Below the pieces are notes generated by a model, which ran no database searches, had not been told where the DNA came from, and was given only the letters and a program-made list of their open reading frames with translations. A stretch of DNA of 64,000 nt from Christiangramia forsetii KT0803 (lineage in GTDB: Bacteria; Bacteroidota; Bacteroidia; Flavobacteriales; Flavobacteriaceae), in contig NC_008571.1 of assembly GCF_000060345.1 (NCBI RefSeq), positions 1,116,001 to 1,180,000 on the forward strand, written 5' to 3'. Position 1 is the first letter of the stretch. Every line of letters begins with the position of its first letter. This document shows positions 15,649-24,528 of this stretch, one piece after another. A program made the position numbers and the translations under genes.

Positions 15649-17472
15649 TTACTCAAAAGATTGCATTTCTACGAGCTTCCTGTAAGTCCCATTTGCTGCA
15701 ATTAGTTCCTGATGTTTTCCTTGCTCTACAATCTCTCCTCTTTGCATTACAATAATTTTATCGGCATTTTGAATAGTTGAGAGACGATGAGCGATCACCA
15801 CAGAGGTTCTGTTCTTCATCATATTTTCCAGTGCTTTCTGAACAAGTTTTTCACTTTCAGTATCTAAAGCCGAAGTAGCTTCATCCAGGATCATTACCGG
15901 AGGATTTTTTAATACAGCTCTGGCAATAGATAAACGTTGCTTTTGCCCACCACTCAATTTATTTCCGCTGTCGCCAATATTTGTATCAAGCACGGCAGGG
16001 AGTTCTTTTACGAACTCCCAGGCATTGGCAATTTTCAATGCATCAATAATCTCTTCATCTGTCGCATCTTCTTTTCCGAGAGCCACATTGTTTCTTATCG
16101 TGTCATTAAATAAAATGGAGTCTTGCGTTACCAATCCCATTAAATTACGAAGAGATTTCTTTTTTATATTTCGTATGTCTGTTCCATCTACTTTAACGCT
16201 TCCATCGTTTACATCATAAAAGCGGGTAATTAGGTTGGCAATGGTAGATTTTCCCGAACCAGATTGACCCACAAGCGCAACGGTTTGCCCTTTAGGAACA
16301 GTCACGCTAAAATTCTTCAGTACTTTTTCTTCCTCGTAACTAAAATTGATGTTTTCTATACTTATTTCGTTATTGAAATCCTTCTTATCAATCGCATCTG
16401 GAGCATCGGTAATACTCGATGGAGTTTCAAGTACTGTTAGAATACGCTCTGCAGCTGCATTTCCTTTTTTAACGCTGTAGGATGCCTTCGAGATTTGCTT
16501 TGCCGGTGTAAGAATATTATAAGCCAGACCCAGAAACGCAATAAATGTTGCGGCATCCAGACTGCCTTCGACCAATACCATATTTCCACCAAACCACAGA
16601 ATAATTACAATTACAAAGATTCCCAGAAATTCGCTTGTGGGTGACGCAAGATTCTGTCTATTTATAAGTTGGTTTAAGATGTTATGCAGTCGGTTTGTAG
16701 ATTCCTGAAAACGTGCGTAAAATTTTTGTTCAGCATTAAATCCTTTAACGATTTTAAGACTGGAAAGTGTTTCTTCTACAATACTTAGAAAATGGCCATT
16801 CTCCTCTTGTGCCAGATTAGATTGTCTTTTAAGTTGTTTCCCGATAACAGAAATTACAAAGCCTGCAATAGGGAGGAATATAAATACAAAAAGAGTGAGT
16901 TCTGCACTCATCACAAGCATTGCAATAATGGTAAAAAGGATGGTAAGCGGTTCCCTAACAATCAATTCTAAAATCGAAAGGAAGGAGGTTTGCACTTCAT
17001 TTACATCTGCGGTTATTCTTGAAATGGTGTCTCCTTTTTTCTTTTCCGAAAAATAAGAAACAGGCAGCTCAAGAATTTTCTTGTACATAGCATCCCGAAC
17101 ATCTCTAAGTACACCATTTCTTAAAAATGTAAGAAAGAAGGAACTTAAATAACCTGCCAGATTTTTCAGAAAGAAGAGCACAACTACAATTCCGCAAATA
17201 AATACAAGCGCAGCTACTTCATCTTCATTAACTCTTTGAGTAACTTCATAATTAAAATAATCTGTTACATAATCTTTGATTCCTGTGAACCCGTCCCAAA
17301 CCGGTTCTTTAGACACTCTTTTAGTCTTATCGAAAAGGACTTGAATTACCGGAATTAATGCAATAAAAGAGAGTGTGCTAAAGATTGCATAAAAAATATT
17401 GCAAATAATATTGAGTATTGCAAACTTTTTGTAGGGTTTTGCGAATTGGAGTATTTTCCTGAAATAGGTCAT
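15649..17472 (-). CDS. ABC exporter, fused permease and ATPase (MsbA-like)
   Basis: A 607-residue half-transporter that would dimerise in the inner membrane to export lipid or hydrophobic substrates. Six hydrophobic segments lie in residues 15-325, followed by the ATPase domain with Walker A GQSGSGKST (402-410), signature LSGGQKQRLSIARA and Walker B VMILDEATSALD. It begins 10 nt after the phosphosugar mutase gene, with the glycosyltransferase gene upstream, so the three may form one unit linked to envelope glycan or lipid metabolism. Substrate cannot be read from sequence; MsbA is only the closest well-known type. Confidence 0.9.
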   Translation of the reverse strand: MTYFRKILQFAKPYKKFAILNIICNIFYAIFSTLSFIALIPVIQVLFDKTKRVSKEPVWDGFTGIKDYVTDYFNYEVTQRVNEDEVAALVFICGIVVVLFFLKNLAGYLSSFFLTFLRNGVLRDVRDAMYKKILELPVSYFSEKKKGDTISRITADVNEVQTSFLSILELIVREPLTILFTIIAMLVMSAELTLFVFIFLPIAGFVISVIGKQLKRQSNLAQEENGHFLSIVEETLSSLKIVKGFNAEQKFYARFQESTNRLHNILNQLINRQNLASPTSEFLGIFVIVIILWFGGNMVLVEGSLDAATFIAFLGLAYNILTPAKQISKASYSVKKGNAAAERILTVLETPSSITDAPDAIDKKDFNNEISIENINFSYEEEKVLKNFSVTVPKGQTVALVGQSGSGKSTIANLITRFYDVNDGSVKVDGTDIRNIKKKSLRNLMGLVTQDSILFNDTIRNNVALGKEDATDEEIIDALKIANAWEFVKELPAVLDTNIGDSGNKLSGGQKQRLSIARAVLKNPPVMILDEATSALDTESEKLVQKALENMMKNRTSVVIAHRLSTIQNADKIIVMQRGEIVEQGKHQELIAANGTYRKLVEMQSFE

Positions 17473-17482
17473 TTAAAATAAG

Positions 17483-19213
17483 TTAGCCCAGTTTTAATTC
17501 TTCTTTAATTCGGGCAATTTTATCACTCAGCTTTTGATCTTCAGCAGCGTAATTTTCAACAGTATCTAAATCTTTATTTACACTGATGTAGAATTTTATC
17601 TTAGGCTCGGTACCGCTGGGTCTTGCCGCGATCTTAGTTCCGTTTTCAGTATAATAAATGAGGACATTAGATTTTGGAATATCAATGCTTTCTTCAGTAT
17701 GATTTTGGGTGTTTTTCGCTATAGATGTTTTATAATCTTCTACTAAAACAACTTTTTCCCCATCAATTTCTTCCCATGGATTTTCTCTAAGATCAATGAG
17801 CATTTGTTTTATTTCCTGTTCGCCTTCAATTCCTTTTTTAACTAAAGAAATAAGTTCTTCCCTGTATAGCCCGTGTTCTGTATAGAGCTCAAGCAATTTT
17901 TCATAAAAAGATTTCCCTTCATCTTTCATTTTGGCAGCGATTTCACAAGCGAGTAGGGTAGCGGTTACCGCATCTTTATCCCGTACAAAATCACCCACCA
18001 TATATCCAAAACTTTCTTCTCCACCGCCAATAAAATCCATTTCAGGATGATCTTTGATTAACTTGGCGATCCATTTAAAACCGGTAAGAACTTCCATATA
18101 TTTTACTCCGTAAGCTTCTGTAAGGTTTTTCAGCATAGGGGTAGAAACAATGGTGGAGGCAACGAATTCGTTCCCTTTAATTCTGCCTTGTCTTTTCCAT
18201 TCTTCTAAAAGGAACCAGGTCATTACAAGCATGGTCTGGTTTCCGTTTAATAGAATCATTTCGCCTTTCAAATCTCTTACAGCAACTCCAAGGCGGTCAC
18301 AATCGGGATCTGTTCCAATTACAATATCAGCGTTTTTTCTCTCTGCAAGATTCAAAGCCATTTTAAGAGCTTCTGGTTCTTCAGGATTTGGGGATTTCAC
18401 GGTTGGAAAGTTCCCATTTGGTTCTCTTTGTTCTTCTACAATATGAACATTTGTAAAACCTGCTTTTTCTAATACTTCTGGAACTATAGTGATGGAGGTT
18501 CCGTGTAGAGAGGTGAAAACGACATTTAAATTTTCTCTTGCCGAAGCCGAATTATCAAAACTTCCATTTTTAACTGAAGCATCAGCAAAATCTTGATCAA
18601 CCTCTGTATCTATTTCCTGGATTAGTTCTTCATTGGCTTTGAAATTTATAGCTGAATATTCCAAAGCATTAATCATATTAACTACTTCAGAATCGTGTGG
18701 TGGCACTAACTGGCCGCCATCTTTCCAATATACTTTATAGCCATTATACTCCGGCGGATTATGACTTGCTGTAAGAACAATTCCGCATTGGCAATCTAAT
18801 TTTTTTACTGCGTAGGAAAGTTCTGGAGTAGGTCTTAACTCTGAAAATAAAAAGACTTTGATCCCATTTGCTGAAAAAACATTTGCAACAACCTTTGCTA
18901 GTTTCTGACTGTTATTTCTACAATCGTATGCTATAGCTACTTTAATTTCCTTATCCGGAAATGATTTTTTAAGATAATCTGAAAGGCCTTGTGTATTTTT
19001 TCCCAGCGTATATTTATTGATGCGGTTGGTGCCTACACCCATCATTCCACGCATCCCGCCAGTACCAAATTCGGCATTCTTATAGAAGCTCTCTTCAAGT
19101 TCCTTAGGATTCTCGTCAATAAGCCTGTTTACTTCAGACCTGGTGTCATTATCAAAAATATCGGTTAGCCATGCTTCGGCTTTCTGAAGAATTTCAGGTT
19201 TATTAGTAGCCAT
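17483..19213 (-). CDS. Phosphoglucomutase/phosphomannomutase
   Basis: An alpha-D-phosphohexomutase, 576 residues, interconverting hexose 1- and 6-phosphates. The four signature loops are present: phosphoserine loop TASHNPPEYNGYKVY (Ser150), metal loop GTDPDCDRLGVAV, sugar-specificity loop GGGEESFGYM, and phosphate-binding RPSGTEPKIKFYI. GEES in the sugar loop is the form usual in enzymes acting on glucose phosphate. It is the middle gene of a probable minus-strand unit with the glycosyltransferase and ABC exporter. Confidence 0.94.
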   Translation of the reverse strand: MATNKPEILQKAEAWLTDIFDNDTRSEVNRLIDENPKELEESFYKNAEFGTGGMRGMMGVGTNRINKYTLGKNTQGLSDYLKKSFPDKEIKVAIAYDCRNNSQKLAKVVANVFSANGIKVFLFSELRPTPELSYAVKKLDCQCGIVLTASHNPPEYNGYKVYWKDGGQLVPPHDSEVVNMINALEYSAINFKANEELIQEIDTEVDQDFADASVKNGSFDNSASARENLNVVFTSLHGTSITIVPEVLEKAGFTNVHIVEEQREPNGNFPTVKSPNPEEPEALKMALNLAERKNADIVIGTDPDCDRLGVAVRDLKGEMILLNGNQTMLVMTWFLLEEWKRQGRIKGNEFVASTIVSTPMLKNLTEAYGVKYMEVLTGFKWIAKLIKDHPEMDFIGGGEESFGYMVGDFVRDKDAVTATLLACEIAAKMKDEGKSFYEKLLELYTEHGLYREELISLVKKGIEGEQEIKQMLIDLRENPWEEIDGEKVVLVEDYKTSIAKNTQNHTEESIDIPKSNVLIYYTENGTKIAARPSGTEPKIKFYISVNKDLDTVENYAAEDQKLSDKIARIKEELKLG

Positions 19214-19262
19214 ATTTAGATTGTTTTACTTAGCAAAAATAAGGATTAATCCTTGAAAGGAA

Positions 19263-20222
19263 TTAAATATTGGAAGTGGTTTTTTTTATAAGATATCGAT
19301 CTTTATCCCTCTTGGATCTAAGAATTAATTCGCCTAAGAATCCTGCAAGAAAAAACTGAGTACCTATGATCATTACTGCAAGTGAAATATAAAACCACGG
19401 ATTTTGGACCACCAGGATATTGGGCATTCCATGATATAATTTATAAAGTTTAGAAAGTCCTATCCAGCCGGCAGAGATAAACCCAATAATAAACATTAAT
19501 ACTCCTAAAGCCCCGAAAAGGTGCATGGGTCTGCGGCCAAATTTTGATAAGAACCAAATACTTATCAAATCAAGGAAGCCATAGATAAAACGGCTCATCC
19601 CGAATTTTGTTTTTCCGTATTTTCTTGCCTGATGTTGTACTTCTTTCTCGGTGATCTTGTAAAAACCTGCGTTTTTTGCCAAAACAGGGATATAACGATG
19701 CATTTCTCCGTAAACATCAATATTCTTAATCACTTCGTTGCGATAAGCTTTTAATCCACAATTAAAATCGTGCAGTTTTACCCCGGAGGTTTTTCGTGCA
19801 GCAGCATTGAAAACCTTAGAAGGGAGATTCTTTGTGATCACATTGTCATATCGCTTCTTCTTCCAGCCTGAAACCAGATCGTTGTTTTCTTTAACGATCA
19901 TATCATATAATTCAGGAATTTCTTCCGGATTATCCTGCAGGTCAGCGTCCATTGTAATCACCACGTCCCCCTGAGCTTCTATAAAGCCAGCGTGCAATGC
20001 TTGCGATTTTCCGTAGTTACGATTAAACCGAATCCCCTTAACCCGATCATCATTTTCCGAGAGGGATTCGATTGTTCGCCAGGAACCATCGGTACTGCCA
20101 TCATCAATAAATATGATCTCATAAGAAAAGGAATTGGATCGTAAAGTTTTTACGATCCAATTATATAATTCTATTAAAGATTGTTCTTCGTTTAGAAGTG
20201 GTATTACAACCGATATCTGCAT
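19263..20222 (-). CDS. Family 2 glycosyltransferase, polyprenyl-phosphate type
   Basis: A 319-residue membrane glycosyltransferase. The GT2 domain shows VVIPLLNEEQSL, FIDDGSTDGSW and the DAD motif VITMDADLQDNPEEI. Two C-terminal transmembrane segments (about 230-255 and 275-300) give the architecture of DPM1/GtrB-like enzymes that attach a sugar to undecaprenyl phosphate. The likely product is a lipid-linked sugar used for surface glycan modification. It lies 3 nt from the DUF4199 gene upstream and 49 nt from the mutase, suggesting co-transcription. Confidence 0.88.
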   Translation of the reverse strand: MQISVVIPLLNEEQSLIELYNWIVKTLRSNSFSYEIIFIDDGSTDGSWRTIESLSENDDRVKGIRFNRNYGKSQALHAGFIEAQGDVVITMDADLQDNPEEIPELYDMIVKENNDLVSGWKKKRYDNVITKNLPSKVFNAAARKTSGVKLHDFNCGLKAYRNEVIKNIDVYGEMHRYIPVLAKNAGFYKITEKEVQHQARKYGKTKFGMSRFIYGFLDLISIWFLSKFGRRPMHLFGALGVLMFIIGFISAGWIGLSKLYKLYHGMPNILVVQNPWFYISLAVMIIGTQFFLAGFLGELILRSKRDKDRYLIKKTTSNI

Positions 20223-20225
20223 TAA

Positions 20226-20756
20226 CTATACGTTTGTAGTGTCTTTTTCTCTGAAAATTAAGGCAACTATTAATCCAATTATAGAAAATATTACTAATTG
20301 CACGGCTACGCTAATCAAGACATTTTTCAAAGAAAAGAAATTCTCTTCTTGCATCTTAAGCATAGTTTCATTAATCTGAGCCTCGGTCATGCCAAATTTC
20401 TCAAACATTTCAGCTTGCTTCTCCATGGTTAGCTCCTGTATGGTACCTGCAGCTTCTGGGTCTATGACGTTAAAAAGTATCAGGCTAAAAATGGTGGATA
20501 AAACCAGACCTATTAATACCGTTAAAAAATAAGCTGAAAATGCTTCTTTAAAACTAAAAATACCTGTGTAATATTTTTTAGTCTTGCTCACAGCCATAAT
20601 GCTAATTGCGAGAATGATTAAATAAATGATAGGAGTATAATACCATTCTATCATTAGCGAAATGTCAAAAGCATAGACCAATACAGCGATTAAAATAAGG
20701 GCTAAGCCTAAATAAAGACCATAACTTGTAGCTAGTTTTTTAGTAGTTTGTTCCAT
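20226..20756 (-). CDS. DUF4199-type membrane protein
   Basis: A 176-residue integral membrane protein with four predicted transmembrane segments: about 13-30, 36-55, 74-96 and 145-165. A soluble loop between the third and fourth (EKQAEMFEKFGMTEAQINETML) is charged. The layout matches DUF4199 proteins common in Bacteroidota, of unknown function. It is the first gene of the minus-strand run leading into the glycosyltransferase, only 3 nt away, so it may assist that enzyme, but this is inference. Confidence 0.75.
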   Translation of the reverse strand: MEQTTKKLATSYGLYLGLALILIAVLVYAFDISLMIEWYYTPIIYLIILAISIMAVSKTKKYYTGIFSFKEAFSAYFLTVLIGLVLSTIFSLILFNVIDPEAAGTIQELTMEKQAEMFEKFGMTEAQINETMLKMQEENFFSLKNVLISVAVQLVIFSIIGLIVALIFREKDTTNV

Positions 20757-20848
20757 TAGTTAGTTGAAGTTTGATTAATTTAGCAGTTAGTTAACAAATA
20801 TAGCAAAACGTTACAATCTGAAATCAATAAAAACTTTTTTCATTTTTG

Positions 20849-20879
20849 TTTGTAATTCAGGACTTATTAGTTAAATTTG
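20849..20879 (+). promoter_or_regulatory. rpmE2 promoter
   Basis: TTTG (20849-20852), 19 nt, then TAAATTTG (20872-20879) match the Bacteroidota housekeeping consensus exactly. The box overlaps an in-frame TTG at 20877, showing that the annotated open frame extends into the promoter and that ATG 20907 is the real start. Confidence 0.8.
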
Positions 20880-20906
20880 CACCTCGAAAATAAAAAGATC
20901 AAAGCG

Positions 20907-21161
20907 ATGAAGCAGGGAATCCATCCGGAAAATTATAGATTAGTAGCATTTAAAGATATGTCTAATGAAGACGTATTTCTTACAAAGTCTACTGCAAAAA
21001 CAAAAGAAAGCATTGAAGTTGACGGAACTGAATACCCGTTGGTAAAACTGGAGATATCCAGAACTTCTCACCCATACTACACAGGGCAAACTAAGCTTGT
21101 GGATAGTGCTGGTAGAATTGATAAATTCAAGAACAAATACTCGAAATTCAAGAAAAAGTAA
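20907..21161 (+). CDS. rpmE2: 50S ribosomal protein L31, type B
   Basis: An 84-residue large-subunit ribosomal protein starting MKQGIHPENYRLVAFKDMSN at ATG 20907. It is the type B form: the zinc-ribbon cysteines of type A L31 are absent and the protein contains no cysteine, so it does not need zinc. The family core SRTSHPYYTGQTKLVDSAGRIDKF is intact. It has its own consensus promoter and terminator and is monocistronic. Confidence 0.96.
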   Translation: MKQGIHPENYRLVAFKDMSNEDVFLTKSTAKTKESIEVDGTEYPLVKLEISRTSHPYYTGQTKLVDSAGRIDKFKNKYSKFKKK

Positions 21162-21188
21162 TTTTTTTCTGTTTTTCAGAATATATAG

Positions 21189-21214
21189 AAGCCGCTATTT
21201 AGCGGCTTTTTTAT
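21189..21214 (+). terminator. Terminator of rpmE2
   Basis: A perfect 8-bp stem AAGCCGCT/AGCGGCTT with an ATTT loop is followed by a T run, 28 nt after the stop codon. Confidence 0.93.
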
Positions 21215-21237
21215 TTTGATGATTTTTAAAGAAAGCC

Positions 21238-21267
21238 TTTTGTTTTCTTCAGGAACTATTAATTTTG
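21238..21267 (+). promoter_or_regulatory. Promoter of the GlmU-like gene
   Basis: A TTTTG ending at 21242 is followed after 17 nt by TAATTTTG (21260-21267), an exact -7 box, 18 nt before the ATG at 21285. It follows the rpmE2 terminator directly. Confidence 0.65.
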
Positions 21268-21284
21268 AAAAAAAAATCAATACG

Positions 21285-22457
21285 ATGAACTATATTCTTT
21301 TTGACGGTCCTTCCAGAGATAATCTTTTACCATTTACATTTACTCGTCCCGTTGCAGATATAAGAATTGGTATTTTGACATTGCGTGAAAAGTGGGAGAA
21401 ACTGCTCAAAACTAAAACATCTACAAAGACCGAGGAATATTTAAGCGGTAAGTGGCCACTAATCCTTGAAAATGAGAATATATTTATAAATTCATCCATA
21501 GTTGCAACCAAAGGAATTGCTGAAAAGCTTAAGACTATAAAGACAAACGAGAAGCTTGTTTATGGAGATAATGTTGTTGCCTATTTTCAGAAAGGAACTT
21601 CTGATGTAGATTTATCCGAATTAAAGGAGATTCATTTGAACGAGGAACCTTTGAGGGTTGCAAATACCTGGGATATATTTTCAAAAAATGGAAAAGCAAT
21701 CGAGTTAGATTTCGAGTTGCTTACCGCTGGCAGAGATTCTCAACCAATAGATTCTTCAAATTTTATAAAATCTGAAGAAAATATATTTATAGAAGAAGGA
21801 GCTTTCGTAGAAAATGCTTCGTTAAATGCCTCTGAAGGTCCTATCTATATAGGTAAGGGTGCAACTATTATGGAAGGTTCTTTAATTCGTGGTCCTTTTG
21901 CTTTATGTGAAGGTGCTATGGTGAAACTGGGAGCAAAAATATATGGTCCCACTACAATTGGACCTAATTGTAAAGCGGGCGGAGAGATTAATAATTCGGT
22001 TCTTTTTCAAAATTCTAACAAAGGCCATGATGGTTTCCTTGGCAATTCTGTGCTGGGGGAGTGGTGTAATATTGGTGCAGATTCAAATAACTCGAATTTG
22101 AAAAATAATTATGCCGATGTTCGTTTATGGAATTATAATACTGAAAATTTCGCTAAAACGGGATTGCAGTTTTGTGGCTTAATTATGGGAGATCATAGTA
22201 AATGTGGTATTAATACGATGTTCAACACCGGAACAGTTGTAGGGGTAAGCGCAAATATTTTTGGCAGCGGATTTCCACGAAATTTTATTCCTGGATTCAG
22301 CTGGGGTGGAAGTGGAGGAACCTCTACTTATAAACTTGAAAAAGTACTTGAGACGGCTCAATTAGTGATGCAAAGAAAAGGTGTCGAGTTAACAGGCGAG
22401 GACAGGAAGATTCTTCAGTATGTCTTTGATTACTCTTCAAAATGGAGAAGGGACTAG
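21285..22457 (+). CDS. GlmU-like putative sugar nucleotidyltransferase
   Basis: A 390-residue protein of the family annotated as alternative Bacteroidota GlmU. The start MNYILFDGPSRDNLLPFTFTRP at ATG 21285 is the conserved N-terminus; the upstream open frame reads through the promoter. The C-terminal half is a left-handed beta-helix with hexapeptide-like repeats (GPIYIGKGATIMEGSLIRGPF, NSVLGEWCNIGADSNNSNL), as in acyl- and nucleotidyltransferases. The N-terminal half lacks the usual GlmU pyrophosphorylase signature, so substrate and even activity are uncertain. Its end overlaps the convergent small gene by 4 nt. Confidence 0.82.
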   Translation: MNYILFDGPSRDNLLPFTFTRPVADIRIGILTLREKWEKLLKTKTSTKTEEYLSGKWPLILENENIFINSSIVATKGIAEKLKTIKTNEKLVYGDNVVAYFQKGTSDVDLSELKEIHLNEEPLRVANTWDIFSKNGKAIELDFELLTAGRDSQPIDSSNFIKSEENIFIEEGAFVENASLNASEGPIYIGKGATIMEGSLIRGPFALCEGAMVKLGAKIYGPTTIGPNCKAGGEINNSVLFQNSNKGHDGFLGNSVLGEWCNIGADSNNSNLKNNYADVRLWNYNTENFAKTGLQFCGLIMGDHSKCGINTMFNTGTVVGVSANIFGSGFPRNFIPGFSWGGSGGTSTYKLEKVLETAQLVMQRKGVELTGEDRKILQYVFDYSSKWRRD

Positions 22458-22714
22458 ATAGTTAGAAAGTATAATAATATTCCAATAAAAATTAAAAGTA
22501 CTGCAGTGATCAAAAGAGTTCTGTAGTGCTTTTTTTTATGGGCTTTTAAAATATTTTGCCTGAAGTTTTCAAGATCATCTTCAGTTAATCTTCCTTTTTG
22601 CAGAATTTTTCGAAAGCCATTCTCTGAATCCTGATTTTCAATATTAAGGGATGTGCTTATCTGCCGATCATTATCACGGTTGATTGTGGCACTATCAACA
22701 TCACGAAAACTCAT
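22454..22714 (-). CDS. Small single-pass membrane protein
   Basis: An 86-residue hypothetical from ATG 22714 (MSFRDVDSATINRDNDRQ); an ATG three codons upstream at 22723 is equally possible. The N-terminal two thirds are polar and charged, and a C-terminal segment (TLLITAVLLIFIGILLYFLTI) would anchor it in the membrane as a tail-anchored protein. No family recognised. Convergent with the GlmU-like gene, sharing 4 nt. Confidence 0.65.
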   Translation of the reverse strand: MSFRDVDSATINRDNDRQISTSLNIENQDSENGFRKILQKGRLTEDDLENFRQNILKAHKKKHYRTLLITAVLLIFIGILLYFLTI

Positions 22715-22809
22715 GATTATCATGTTAGTATAAGTTCAGAAATATACAAAAAAATCAGCAAGGTTAAAACAACTTTCACTGCCTCTGGTAATTACAATGT
22801 CCAGATCAT

Positions 22810-22840
22810 TTTATAGAAACATTTTTAGTTGGTATCTTTG
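22810..22840 (+). promoter_or_regulatory. mtaB promoter
   Basis: TTTA at 22810-22813, one base off TTTG, is followed after 19 nt by TATCTTTG (22833-22840), an exact -7 box, 38 nt before the mtaB ATG. Confidence 0.6.
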
Positions 22841-22877
22841 CAGCCCGATTTAAAGATTCGGATTTAAATGATGGTTT

Positions 22878-24224
22878 ATGGAAGCAAAGAAAGTAGCATT
22901 TTATACACTAGGTTGTAAACTGAATTTTTCAGAGACTTCAACTATTGCTCGCTCTTTTGAAAATGAAGGTTTTGATCGGGTAGATTTTTCAGAAAAGGCA
23001 GATATCTATGTAATTAATACCTGTTCGGTTACTGAGAATGCTGATAAACGTTTTAAAACTATCGTGAAACAAGCACAGAAGTCCAATGAGAATGCATTTA
23101 TGATTGCAGTTGGGTGCTACGCTCAGTTAAAACCTGAAGAACTTGCAGAAGTTAACGGTGTGGATTTGGTTTTAGGAGCTACCGAAAAATTTAAGATTAC
23201 AGATTATTTAAATGACCTTCTAAGTCATCCCGAGCGCAGTCGAGGGATTGGTGAAGTGCATTCCTGTGAAATCAATGAAGCCGATTTTTACGTTGGTTCT
23301 TATTCTATTGGAGATCGCACCAGAGCATTTTTAAAAGTTCAGGATGGTTGTGATTATAAGTGTACTTATTGTACTATTCCTTTGGCAAGAGGTATTTCGC
23401 GAAGTGATGAATTACAAAATGTACTTAATAATGCTGCTGAAATTTCAGAGCAGGGAATTAAAGAGATAGTATTAACCGGTGTTAATATTGGTGATTATGG
23501 CAAAGGTGAATTTGGAAACAAGAAACACGAACACACATTTCTTGATTTGGTAAAGGCACTGGATAAAGTTGAAGGAATTGAAAGACTTCGAATTTCATCT
23601 ATAGAACCTAATTTGCTTAAAAATGAAACGATCGATTTTGTGGCTGATAGTCGCACTTTTGTACCTCACTTTCATATTCCGCTGCAGAGTGGGAGCGATG
23701 AAATTTTAAAACTGATGCGTCGCAGGTATTTGAGCGATCTTTACGTAAATAGAGTTGGGAGAATTAGGGCGGTAATGCCAGATGCATGTATAGGAGTAGA
23801 TGTAATTGTTGGATTTCCCGGTGAAACAGAAGAACATTTTCTTGAGACTTATAATTTTCTGAATGAATTGGATATTTCTTATTTGCATGTATTTACCTAT
23901 TCTGAAAGGGATAATACACCGGCTGCAACAATGGAAGAAGTTGTGCCAGTAAAAGTTCGTAAAAAAAGAAGTAAAATGTTAAGAGGCTTGTCTGCAAAGA
24001 AAAGGCGCGCTTTTTATGAAAGTCAGTTAGGGAATACAGGAACGGTACTGTTTGAAGGCGAAAATAAAGAAGGATATATTCATGGGTTTACTGAGAATTA
24101 CGTAAAAGTAAAAGCTCCCTGGAATCCGAATAAAGTAAATACCCTTCAGAAAATTAAATTGACTGAGATTGATGAAGATGGTCTGGTACGGTTTGAGGAA
24201 ATACCAGAACCAGTGGCGGTTTAA
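22878..24224 (+). CDS. mtaB: tRNA t6A37 methylthiotransferase MtaB
   Basis: A radical-SAM enzyme adding a methylthio group to t6A37 of tRNA (ms2t6A). The 448 residues contain the UPF0004 cysteines Cys13, Cys49 and Cys80, the radical-SAM cluster motif CDYKCTYC (Cys158/162/165), and a C-terminal TRAM-like region. Between the first two domains, residues 117-123 read HPERSRG, encoded by a dispersed-repeat sequence at 23224-23247 inserted in frame. The insert falls in an interdomain linker just before GEVHSCEINEADF, so activity is probably kept. The assignment to MtaB rather than MiaB rests on the C-terminal type and the flavobacterial pattern. Confidence 0.92.
   Translation: MEAKKVAFYTLGCKLNFSETSTIARSFENEGFDRVDFSEKADIYVINTCSVTENADKRFKTIVKQAQKSNENAFMIAVGCYAQLKPEELAEVNGVDLVLGATEKFKITDYLNDLLSHPERSRGIGEVHSCEINEADFYVGSYSIGDRTRAFLKVQDGCDYKCTYCTIPLARGISRSDELQNVLNNAAEISEQGIKEIVLTGVNIGDYGKGEFGNKKHEHTFLDLVKALDKVEGIERLRISSIEPNLLKNETIDFVADSRTFVPHFHIPLQSGSDEILKLMRRRYLSDLYVNRVGRIRAVMPDACIGVDVIVGFPGETEEHFLETYNFLNELDISYLHVFTYSERDNTPAATMEEVVPVKVRKKRSKMLRGLSAKKRRAFYESQLGNTGTVLFEGENKEGYIHGFTENYVKVKAPWNPNKVNTLQKIKLTEIDEDGLVRFEEIPEPVAV
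23224..23247 (+). repeat. Dispersed repeat fragment inside mtaB
   Basis: The 24 nt beginning GTCATCCCGAGCGCAG and ending TCGAGGGA match a palindromic-type intergenic repeat seen throughout many Bacteroidota genomes. Here it is translated as SHPERSRG within the mtaB linker without breaking the frame. Confidence 0.75.
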
Positions 24225-24517
24225 ATATTAATACCTACTGGTAGTAAATCTTTATACTTGCGACGGTTTTTTCTCATATAACCTGCAATTTCAGGACTGG
24301 TAGGTACTACTCGCGTATTTCGTTCTTTAATCTCTGAAAGAACTGCCATAATAAAATCTTCTTGTTTGTCTTCACTATTTTCCGGCATTCTTAATTTGGT
24401 TAAAAATATCTTTCTTTCCTGTTGAGAATATTCAATAACTGCCAGCTCATTATTTATCCGGGTTTCAAATTGTCTTAGAAACTCATTGTCTGTAATAATC
24501 ATTTCTTCATCGCTCAT
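24221..24517 (-). CDS. Conserved hypothetical protein
   Basis: A 98-residue protein, no family recognised. It is charged and helical, starting MSDEEMIITDNEFLRQFETRIN and ending in a basic KNRRKYKDLLPVGINI. No signal peptide or membrane segment, so cytoplasmic. It overlaps the end of mtaB by 4 nt on the opposite strand and lies 11 nt downstream of the pirin gene, with which it is probably co-transcribed. Confidence 0.6.
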   Translation of the reverse strand: MSDEEMIITDNEFLRQFETRINNELAVIEYSQQERKIFLTKLRMPENSEDKQEDFIMAVLSEIKERNTRVVPTSPEIAGYMRKNRRKYKDLLPVGINI

Positions 24518-24528
24518 GTCTAGTTGAT

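Noticed and set aside
20877-20906. Ten-residue N-terminal extension of L31
   Set aside because: It begins at a TTG within the -7 box; the L31 family starts at MKQGIHP.
21216-21284. Longer GlmU-like start at 21216
   Set aside because: The extension covers the end of the rpmE2 terminator region and the promoter of the gene itself; the conserved start is MNYILFDGPSRD.
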